Shown in pieces: positions 7,687-13,000 of a stretch of DNA of 13,000 bases (positions are counted from its first letter, which is position 1; every line of letters begins with the position of its first letter). Source of the DNA: Symbiodinium natans. Taxonomy: Eukaryota; Sar; Dinophyceae; Suessiales; Symbiodiniaceae. The DNA lies in NCBI GenBank assembly GCA_905221605.1, contig CAJNDS010002001.1, positions 987,001 through 1,000,000 on the forward strand, in the 5' to 3' direction. The translations under genes and the position numbers were made by a program. The notes beneath the pieces were generated by a model. The model worked only from the letters and a program-made list of their open reading frames with translations, was not told where the DNA came from and did not search any database.

Positions 7687-7793
7687 TATCTTACAAGGCC
7701 TGGCGTGGGGCAGCGGAGGAGTCGCGGGCATCTCGCGATCCAGGCCAAGGGCCTGCGAGGAGAAGAGCTCGGGGTCTAGGTTGGCATGACTTG

Positions 7794-8020
7794 CTTGGAG
7801 GTTCATGGTACTTATTAACCAATGATAACTGTACTTCTAGCTGTACGTATAACCATCTTAGGGCACTTTAGGGGCTTATAAGTGGGTTATAAGTACAGTT
7901 ATCAGTCATCCCACACCCTAAACCCTAAACCCTCAAAAAAAAAATAGGGCACTTAAGAGGGCTTATAAGTGGGTTATACGTACACTTATAATTGGTTCAT
8001 AAGTACCATGAACCTCCAAG
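7794..8020 (+). mobile_element. Foldback element with 40-bp terminal inverted repeats
   Basis: The outer 40 bp at each end are reverse complements at 37 of 40 positions; the first 22 bases, starting CTTGGAGGTTCATGGTACTT, are identical. Internally, TGATAACTGTACTT (7823-7836) pairs perfectly with 7891-7904. A 45-bp segment (from 7859) is directly repeated at 7945. A CCCTAAA array and a run of ten A lie between the two direct copies. No open frame for a transposase is present, so it would be non-autonomous. The simplest reading is a MITE-like palindrome broken and rejoined with telomeric DNA. Confidence 0.75.
7915..7933 (-). repeat. Telomeric array inside the foldback element
   Basis: Two and a half CCCTAAA units followed by CCTC and A10. 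It lies between two direct copies of the element's GCTTATAAGTGGGTTAT segment. Confidence 0.88.
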
Positions 8021-8090
8021 TGGAGGCTTCAGTTGTCGAATCGGCTCCCGCCACGGTGGTGTACGAGGTGTGTCCGGGTTCATGGTTCAT

Positions 8091-8137
8091 GGTTTAGGGT
8101 TTAGGGTTTAGGGTTTGGGGTTTAGGGTTTAGGGTTT
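8091..8137 (+). repeat. Interstitial telomeric array, TTTAGGG orientation
   Basis: Six units including one TTTGGGG, running into a T9 tract and GCCACCCG. A similar junction occurs at about 1384-1403. Confidence 0.92.
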
Positions 8138-8196
8138 TTTTTTGCCACCCGCTTAGCTGACCTGTCGGACACTCTGCAGGGGAATGCCTGGAAGTA

Positions 8197-8247
8197 TAGG
8201 GTTTAGGGTTTAGGGTTTACGGTTTAGGGTTTAGGGTTTAGGGTTTC
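8197..8247 (+). repeat. Interstitial telomeric array, TTTAGGG orientation
   Basis: Seven units with one TTTACGG variant, about 60 bp from the preceding array in the same orientation. Confidence 0.92.
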
Positions 8248-8355
8248 GAAGACGAAGGTGGGAGTCCCAGGTGACACATCGAGCATGGTCGATAGCAATG
8301 AGCAGACTGCTCCCCATGCTCCTACAACAACCCAAGAGGGCAACAGACTCACCAT

Positions 8356-8406
8356 GGGTTTAGGGTTTAGGGTTTAGGGTTTAGGGTTTAGGGTTTAGGG
8401 TTTAGG
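8356..8406 (+). repeat. Interstitial telomeric array, TTTAGGG orientation
   Basis: Seven perfect TTTAGGG units with no variants and clean edges. Confidence 0.94.
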
Positions 8407-8597
8407 TTTGGAACCTTAAAAGGTTTGAGATCTCGGGTGTGGGAACAAGATAGTCTTGCTTATCGGCATAACGGGCAAGCAAACACAAAGCTGAGCAACG
8501 GTCTTGAGTGATTGAGGGTGCTTCGAAGCGGACTGTGGACCCTACGTTCGCGAAACTGACTGAGATTACTCCCATCCCATGCAGCTTTTGGTGGACA

Positions 8598-8631
8598 TTA
8601 GGGTTTAGGGTTTAGGGTTTAGGGTTTAGGG
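8598..8631 (+). repeat. Interstitial telomeric array, TTTAGGG orientation
   Basis: Nearly five perfect units. Confidence 0.92.
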
Positions 8632-8710
8632 CTGGCCTGCGTCAGGTATTCCCTTTGACCGGTGCGGTCAATGGCCTCTGCACCCGTGGCCTTGGAATGC
8701 AGGCCTGTGT

Positions 8711-8735
8711 CCTAAACCCTGAAAACCCTAAACCT
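8711..8735 (-). repeat. Degenerate telomeric array, CCCTAAA orientation
   Basis: Three units: CCTAAACCCTGAAAACCCTA and on to AACC. It abuts MITE-like element B, which starts five bases later. Confidence 0.75.
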
Positions 8736-8739
8736 TGGG

Positions 8740-8828
8740 ATGTTCCCCCTTATACTAACAGTCCTAAATAGGGACTATAGTACCCCATGATAATCCCTGT
8801 GAAGGACTGCTAGTATAAGGGGGAACAT
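8740..8828 (+). mobile_element. MITE-like element B, 89 bp, 26-bp terminal inverted repeats
   Basis: The first 26 bp (starting ATGTTCCCCCTTATACTA) and the reverse complement of the last 26 bp match at 25 of 26 positions. The middle holds TAGGGACTATAGTA. Element A at 7354-7442 has the same length and shares the internal words. There is no open frame of its own. No unambiguous target-site duplication is visible, so the superfamily cannot be named. A telomeric array is directly to its left, as it is for element A. Confidence 0.8.
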
Positions 8829-9213
8829 ATTGAAACCCCCATGTCACTGCGCATATGGACAACGAAGCCATGCTCATACAAGCCCGGAAGTTTTCGATGG
8901 CCCCAGAACACCTTCGCCTGCAAGCCGAACTAAGCAGGAAACACTGCAATGAAAATAAGACAAAATCAATTCTTAAGTAGTATGCATTCTTCAAAACGGT
9001 TTGAAAGCTCGTAGTCGTCGGAGCAAAGGCGCGCCCTTCCGCCGCTTCAATAACCACATCAGCCCTTAACATCTCACACGGGCACCCAGAACGCTCCCAC
9101 TTAGGGGAAAGAAGTCCTCTCTCCCCCCATCTCCCCCAGGCAGAGGCTGCGGCCGGCGCGAAGCAGAAGGAGGCCACGGCCTCACTTCCGAAGCCTGCCT
9201 GTCGGGCTATTTC
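8829..9213. other. Spacer without a convincing gene
   Basis: A 137-codon minus-strand frame (9177-8764) covers most of this, but its C-terminal third translates MITE-like element B and no domain is recognisable. The segment CEMLRADVVIEAAEGRAFAP has a plausible coding look, so a short exon cannot be excluded. Confidence 0.35.
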
Positions 9214-9242
9214 GGGGGGGGGGGGGGGGGGGGGGGGGGGGG
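9214..9242 (+). repeat. G homopolymer, 29 bases
   Basis: An uninterrupted run of 29 G, prone to sequencing and assembly length error and to quadruplex formation. Confidence 0.9.
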
Positions 9243-9244
9243 TG

Positions 9245-9406
9245 CGGGGATTTTTGGAGGGGTGAGGGTTGGGGGCTTTAGGAGTTCTAAGGGGTTTAGG
9301 GTCTTAGGGTCTGTCCTGGTGTTTCTGGGTGTTCGGGATTTTGGGACGGGTGAGGGTTGGGGTTGGGGGCTTTAGGGCGTCTGGGGAGTTTGTAGGGGGT
9401 TTAGGG
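9245..9406 (+). repeat. G-rich diverged tandem repeat of about 90 bp
   Basis: Two copies start at 9245 and 9334. Each has CGGG(G)ATTTT, then GGGTGAGGGTTGGGG, GGGGGCTTTAGG and GGGGTTTAGGG in that order. Copy two has an extra GGTTGG. Degenerate telomeric words are embedded in both. Confidence 0.75.
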
Positions 9407-9451
9407 TGCTCGCAGCAAGGCGAGGGGTCATGGTCAGCGTCCAGCTCAAGC

Positions 9452-9557
9452 AACCCTAAACCCTAAACCCTAAACCCCTAAAACCCTAAACCCCTAAACC
9501 CCTAAACCCTAAACCCCTAAACCCCTAAACCCCTAAACCCCTAAACCCTAAACCCTA
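9452..9557 (-). repeat. Telomeric array mixing seven- and eight-base units
   Basis: Fourteen units in which CCCTAAA and CCCCTAAA alternate irregularly; at least seven are the eight-base CCCCTAAA form. No other array shows this C-insertion variant. Confidence 0.93.
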
Positions 9558-9709
9558 GTCAACTTTGTGCCCACCTCCTAGAGCCTGCAGCCGTCAAGAC
9601 CTCTACGGAGCACCTGGCCCTCAAGGCTGCTGCTACTCAAATGCTGCTCTGCAGCGGCTGGCATCTGCAGGCGTGGCACTAAACCTTTTTTGTTAACCCA
9701 GGACTGCCC
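9558..9709. other. Spacer with a short open frame
   Basis: A plus-strand frame stays open across most of this spacer (containing TEHLALKAAATQMLL) and stops before GCACTAAACC. A related GCACTAAACCCTTTTG occurs at about 9972. No gene is claimed. Confidence 0.3.
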
Positions 9710-9863
9710 AAAACCCTAAACCCTAAAACCCTAAAACCCTAAAACCCTAAAACCCTAAAACCCTAAAACCCTAAAACCCGAAAACCCTAAAACCCTAAAA
9801 CCCTAAAACCCTAAAACCCTAAAACCCTAAAACCCTAAAACCCGAAAACCCTAAAACCCTAAA
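9710..9863 (-). repeat. CCCTAAAA octamer array with 64-bp higher-order period
   Basis: After one ordinary CCCTAAA unit, the block is seven CCCTAAAA plus one CCCGAAAA (9721-9784), then the same pattern exactly again (9785-9848), then CCCTAAAA and CCCTAAA. The two G variants at 9780 and 9844 are 64 bp apart. CCCTAAAA is the unit known as the Chlamydomonas-type telomere, here beside seven-base arrays. The exact repeat of the variant suggests block duplication, not independent mutation. Confidence 0.95.
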
Positions 9864-9996
9864 GCGTTCAGGCTGCCATCCACAGAGCCTTGGTAGTTAT
9901 CATGGCTGGATGGACTGTGATGTTCAGAAGCATGCATTGCACACCGAGACCATCCAAAGGGTCCATTTGTAGCACTAAACCCTTTTGAATGCTGGG
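9864..9996. other. Spacer without recognisable features
   Basis: A short mixed-sequence spacer. The 63-codon minus-strand frame crossing it (10042-9851) starts in and ends beside telomeric repeat. Confidence 0.4.
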
Positions 9997-10055
9997 CTAA
10001 ACCCCCAACCCCAAACCCCAAAACCCAAAACCCAAACCCCAAACCCTAAACCCTA
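9997..10055 (-). repeat. Degenerate telomeric array with CCCCAAA variants
   Basis: CTAAACCC, CCCCAAA, CCCAAAA and CCCTAAA units are mixed. It is inverted relative to the TTTGGGG-rich array 120 bp to the right, so the pair could fold back. Confidence 0.8.
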
Positions 10056-10174
10056 TACTGCACCCCTGAACCGCCTCTGAAACTGTCTTCTGCGTCGGGA
10101 AGATCGGGAGCTCGGAGCTTGCCTTCGCGGAAGCAGAGCGGAAGACCACCCCCCGCCCCACCCCCCCCGCCCGA

Positions 10175-10255
10175 GGGTTTGGGGTTTGGAGGTTTGGGGT
10201 TTGGGGCTTGGGGGTTTGGGGGGTTCGGGGTTAAGGGCTTAGGGTGTTAGGGTTT
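10175..10255 (+). repeat. Degenerate telomeric array dominated by TTTGGGG
   Basis: TTTGGGG, TTTGGAGG, CTTGGGGG and TTTGGGGGG units, with TTAGGG only at the right end. It is the most G-enriched array in the window. Confidence 0.8.
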
Positions 10256-10298
10256 ATATACTCGGCGCTGCCTCTGAGATCTGAGCAACTGAGCCGTC

Positions 10299-10377
10299 TA
10301 GGGTTTAGGGTTTTAGGTTTTAGGTTTAGGGTTTAGGGTTGAGATTTCGGGTTTAGGGTTTAGAGTTTAGGGTTTAC
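10299..10377 (+). repeat. Last telomeric array, TTTAGGG orientation
   Basis: About eleven units including TTTTAGG, TTTAGAG and TTTCGGG variants. No telomeric array is seen to the right of this point. Confidence 0.85.
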
Positions 10378-10447
10378 GGCCCAATACTCGATGATTCAGG
10401 AATATGCTTCTCTTCATGCCACGGAGGGGATATCGTTTTTCTTGCGC

Positions 10448-10563
10448 GGGGGGGGGCGGGGGGGTGGGGTCCGGGTCCGGGTCCGGGTTCGGGTTCGGGT
10501 TTGGGTCGGTTGGGGTGTGGGTCCGGGTGCGGGTTCGGGTGCGGGTCCGGGTCCGGGTCTGGG
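10448..10563 (+). repeat. GGGTCC-type hexamer array, left of satellite
   Basis: After a G-rich leader, units GGGTCC and GGGTTC alternate with GGGTGC and GGGTTT. The array ends at the satellite block and matches in unit and orientation the array at 12181-12290. G-quadruplex formation is likely on the plus strand. Its minus-strand translation gives DPDP and its plus-strand translation gives RVRV; neither is a gene. Confidence 0.9.
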
Positions 10564-10683
10564 CTGTTTCTGTCCTCCTGCTTTTGTTTAAGCCGCGCAA
10601 GCTTGCTTCAAAGCATATGCATCTGTTTTGAACCCAACATGCGATCGTTGTGTTTTGAAAGTGGGCTACGATCATTCTACTTG

Positions 10684-11280
10684 CATAGCTTGCTTCAGAG
10701 CACATGAGTCTTTTTAAAACCCATCATGCGATCTTGTGTTTGCAAACGGGGGGGGGGGGGGGTTCCCACCCCCCCCCCCTCCCCCAACCTCCCGCTTTAT
10801 TAGGCCGTGCAAGCAAAGCATAAGAATCTTTGTAAACCCATCATGCGATCATTGTGTTTGCAAACGGGGGCCCCCCCCGCGCGTTTTAAGCCGTGCATGC
10901 TTGCTTCAAATCAAATGAACCTTTAAAAAACCCATCATGCGATCATTGTTTTTGCAAAGGGGGGGGGGGGGGGGGGGGCTGCCCCCCCCAAAGCCCCGCT
11001 TTTTTCTAAGCCGCGCAAGCTTGCTTCAAAGCATATGAAACTGTTCTAAACTGATCATGCGATCGTTGTGTTTGAAAATGGTGGGGCTGCGATCATTGTG
11101 TTTGCAAATAGGGGGGGGGGGCTGCGCAATCCCCCCGCTTTTACTGTGCTAGCCTGAATCTTTTTTAAACCCAATCATCATGCGTTCGTTGTGTTTGCAA
11201 ATGGCGCTGCTGCGATCATTGTGTTTGCAAATGGAGGGGGCTGCGCCCCCCCCAACCCCCCCAACCCCCCCGCTTCCTTT
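10684..11280 (+). repeat. Higher-order unit, first complete copy (monomers 2-6)
   Basis: Monomer 2 has CACATGAGTCTTTTTAAAA. Monomer 3 has CATAAGAATCTTTGTAAACC and a shortened C-rich end followed by GCGCGTTTTAAG. Monomer 5 has CTGTTCTAAACTGATCATG and an internal duplication. Monomer 6 is truncated at its start. The same series recurs from 11281. Confidence 0.75.
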
Positions 11281-11875
11281 AAGCCGCGCAAGCTTGCTTC
11301 AAAGTACATGAGTCTTTAAACCAATCATGCGATCATTGTGTTTGCAAACGGGGGGGCTGCCCACCCCCCCCCCCCCCCCCAAACCTCCCCGCTTTATTAA
11401 GCCGCGCAAGCTTGCGTCAAAGCGTAAGAATCTTTGTAAACCCATCATTCGATAATTGTGTTTGCAAATGGGGGGGGCTGCCCCCCCCCCCCGCGCATGT
11501 TTTAAGCCGCGCAAGCCTGCGTCAAAGCATAAGAGTCTTTGTAAACCCATCATGCGATCATTATGTTTGCAAATGGGGGCCCTGCACCCCCCCAACCCCC
11601 CCGCTTTGTTTAAGCCGTGCAAGCTTGCTTGGCTTCAAAGCATATGAATCTGTTTTAAACTGTACATGCGATCGTTGTGTTTGAAAATGGCGGGGCTGCG
11701 ATCATTGTGCTTGCAAATGGGGGGGGGGGGGGGGCTGCGCCCCCCCCAACCCCCCCGCTTCTTTTAAGCCGCACAAGGTTGCTTCAAAGCACAAGCATCT
11801 GTTTTGAACCCATCGTGCGATTATTGTGTTTGCAAATAGGGGGGGGCTGTGCCCCCCCAACCCCCCGCTGCTTTT
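11281..11875 (+). repeat. Higher-order unit, second copy (monomers 7-11)
   Basis: Monomer 7 (TACATGAGTCTTTAAA) matches monomer 2. Monomer 8 (GTAAGAATCTTTGTAAACCC, then CCGCGCATGTTTTAAG) matches monomer 3. Monomer 10 (CTGTTTTAAACTGTACATG, internal duplication) matches monomer 5. Monomer 11 (GCATCTGTTTTGAACCCAT) matches monomer 1. Monomer 12 at 11876 starts the next unit. Confidence 0.75.
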
Positions 11876-12102
11876 CAGCCGCGCAAGCTTGCTTCACAGC
11901 ATATGAGTCTTTTTAAAACACATCGTGCGATCATTGTGGTTGCAAATGAGGGGGGGGGGTGCCCTCCCCAACACCCCCCGCTATTTTGAGCTATGTGAGC
12001 ATTGTCTTTTGAATTGTGTTGCTAATCTGCATCTCCAACCCTTAACCCGAAACCCCATGGCCTCAAGTGCAAAGCCAAAAGTAAATATGTATAATCAAAA
12101 TG

Positions 12103-12172
12103 AAAAAAAAAAATATATATATATATACACATGTATATGGTATATATATATATATATCGTATATTATAAACA
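12103..12172 (+). repeat. A-rich tract and (AT)n microsatellite
   Basis: A11 is followed by two TATATA blocks separated by CACATGTATATGG. It marks the right edge of the satellite and precedes the second hexamer array. Confidence 0.9.
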
Positions 12173-12180
12173 ATACATAG

Positions 12181-12290
12181 GTCCCGGCCCGGGTCCGGGT
12201 CCGGGTCTGGATCCGGGTCCGGGTCCGGGGCCGGGGTCCGGGTCCGCCGGGTCCGGGTCCGGGTCCGGGTCCGGGTCCGGGTCCGGGGGG
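12181..12290 (+). repeat. GGGTCC hexamer array, right of satellite
   Basis: About seventeen GGGTCC units, with interruptions GGGTCTGGATCC, GGGGCCGG and GGGTCCGCC. It is purer than the array at 10448-10563 and has the same orientation, so the two bracket the satellite. Confidence 0.93.
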
Positions 12291-12444
12291 GTACGGACGC
12301 TGAGACGCGAGAAAAGCGATATTATGGCCAAGGAACACCTATAGCGCCTATAGGGGAGTATATGCCTTACTTCGGAAGAAGAACTTTGACATGGTCTGAG
12401 GCAGGGGCAGCGGGCTCTCAATTTTTCTCCAGACGCTTCGCAAC
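12291..12444. other. Region 3' of the minus-strand gene candidate
   Basis: Short unique sequence between the hexamer array and the stop codon of the 12445-12879 frame. I see no repeat and no recognisable polyadenylation signal. Confidence 0.35.
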
Positions 12445-12879
12445 TCACTCCGGCACCCAGCGGAACATGATCGGCAGGTACCAGAAATTGTGCTTTGCCG
12501 TGGCATGCAAGAAACGGGAGAAGCTCTTTGCATCCACTCCGTGCTGCTGCGCTGCTTGAGCCAACGTTGCACACAGCTCTTGCCACGTGCACTTGCCAGG
12601 AACTTCGTCGACGAACCCTTGTTGAGCCCACCATGTCTTTTCCGAAAGCGCGGATGCTACCACCAGAATCCTCACACCAGATGTTCTAGCCGCGTTCTGG
12701 GCAAACTCCAGACAGGCCGGGGCTGCTTTGAGGCCATCTATGGCAGCTACGCCGTCGATGACCAAGGCTGAGCCTCCCAAAGCAGGGCGGCAGGCAAGGG
12801 ACACAACGACTTTGCTTGCGACCAAAAGGTTCGCGCCAGGAAGCAAGAGGCATTTGAGGTCAGGAAGCGACTCTTCCAT
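12445..12879 (-). CDS. Uncharacterised protein, possibly GNAT-like; may be partial
   Basis: A 144-codon minus-strand frame ends with TGA just after FRWVPE. Its middle reads like an alternating strand-helix fold: SALVIDGVAAI (about residues 37-47), a helix APACLEFAQNAARTSG (about 53-68), a strand RILVVAS (about 70-76), then SEKTWWAQQGF (about 79-89). The order strand, helix, strand, then an aromatic-rich helix ending in GF recalls the C-terminal half of GCN5-related N-acetyltransferases (GNAT). The acetyl-CoA-binding Q/RxxGxG/A motif is not evident, so activity is doubtful and the assignment is tentative. The ATG at 12879 may be internal, because coding-like sequence continues upstream in another frame. 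Confidence 0.35.
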   Translation of the reverse strand: MEESLPDLKCLLLPGANLLVASKVVVSLACRPALGGSALVIDGVAAIDGLKAAPACLEFAQNAARTSGVRILVVASALSEKTWWAQQGFVDEVPGKCTWQELCATLAQAAQQHGVDAKSFSRFLHATAKHNFWYLPIMFRWVPE

Positions 12880-12995
12880 GTTGCCACCTCGAGGCCACCA
12901 TCCAAGCGGTCGGCCAGTAGGCGCAGGCCTTGTCGCACATCAAAGGTGTCCACATCTGTCGGCACAAACTGTAGCGACGAGGGGAGGTCCTTCAT
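12880..12995 (-). CDS. Possible upstream coding piece in another frame, partial
   Basis: From ATG at 12995 the minus strand reads MKDLPSSLQFVPTDVDTFDV and then RQGLRLLADRLDGGLEVAT, which looks coding but is not homologous to anything I can name. It leads directly to the start of the 12445-12879 frame, which is offset. The downstream frame has a TGA about 60 bases before its ATG. Possible explanations are a one-base frameshift near 12880, an intron with unusual boundaries (known in dinoflagellates), or two unrelated frames. The first frame also stays open to 12747, but its translation there looks less protein-like. Confidence 0.25.
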
Positions 12996-13000
12996 AACAG

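Larger units (their letters stand above)
10590..12018 (+). repeat. Satellite of about 110-bp monomers in five-monomer higher-order repeats
   Basis: About thirteen monomers start near 10590, 10684, 10801, 10888, 11008, 11141, 11281, 11399, 11504, 11612, 11766, 11876 and 11988. A typical monomer runs AAGCCGCGCAAGCTTGCTTC, AAAGCATATGA, CTTTTTAAACCCATC, ATGCGATCATTGTG, TTTGCAAATGG, a G run, CTGCG, a C run and CCCCGCTTT. Monomers five apart resemble each other most, giving a unit of about 600 bp. Monomers 5, 6 and 10 carry an extra GCGATCATTGTG copy, and monomer 1 a diverged one. The many small open frames are repeat translations. Confidence 0.93.

Noticed and set aside
8030-8060. tRNA-like TCGAATC box
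   Set aside because: No A box, acceptor stem or cloverleaf pairing can be found around it.
8764-9177. 137-codon minus-strand frame
   Set aside because: The C-terminal part is a translation of MITE-like element B and there is no recognisable domain.
10367-10705. Minus-strand frame with DPDPDP and TRTRTR repeats
   Set aside because: It is a translation of the GGGTCC-type hexamer array. The same applies to the frames at 12063-12338 and 12164-12634.
10736-11916. Small proline- or glycine-rich frames in the satellite
   Set aside because: They translate C runs and G runs of the satellite monomers and recur with the repeat period.

Overview
The window looks like nuclear DNA from a eukaryote with TTTAGGG-type (Arabidopsis-type) telomeric repeats. 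The mosaic of short telomeric arrays and simple repeats, and one weak PPR-like peptide, fit a dinoflagellate (possibly Symbiodiniaceae) best. A green alga, chromerid or plant subtelomere cannot be excluded from sequence alone. I see no rRNA, no tRNA, no complete dinoflagellate spliced-leader sequence and no prokaryotic operon structure. Most long open frames are translations of repeats, not genes.

Region 1 (1-10377) is a telomeric mosaic. I count 31 interstitial arrays of TTTAGGG or CCCTAAA, 14 in one orientation and 17 in the other, about one per 335 bp. Unrelated spacers of about 30-700 bp separate them. Within the mosaic are: a (TATG)n/(CATA)n inverted microsatellite of about 330 bp; a 29-bp tandem repeat; tandem duplications with periods of 71 and 76 bp; a repeat cluster flanked by direct repeats; two related 89-bp MITE-like elements; a 227-bp foldback element with a telomeric array inside it; a telomeric array flanked by a 19-bp direct repeat; a run of 29 G; and an octameric CCCTAAAA array with an exact 64-bp higher-order period.

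Region 2 (10448-12290) is a satellite block. Degenerate GGGTCC-type hexamer arrays bracket it in the same orientation. Between them about 13 monomers of roughly 110 bp (10590-12018) form a five-monomer higher-order repeat of about 600 bp. Each typical monomer carries palindromes and facing G-run/C-run tracts. No telomeric array occurs from 10378 to the end.

Region 3 (12291-13000) holds the only gene candidate, on the minus strand. A 144-codon frame (12879-12445) has a possible, weakly supported GNAT-like C-terminal half. It is preceded in another frame by a coding-looking stretch (12995-12880), which suggests a frameshift, an unrecognised intron or a decayed gene. There is no evidence that genes in this window work together; the main content is repeat structure and rearrangement history.
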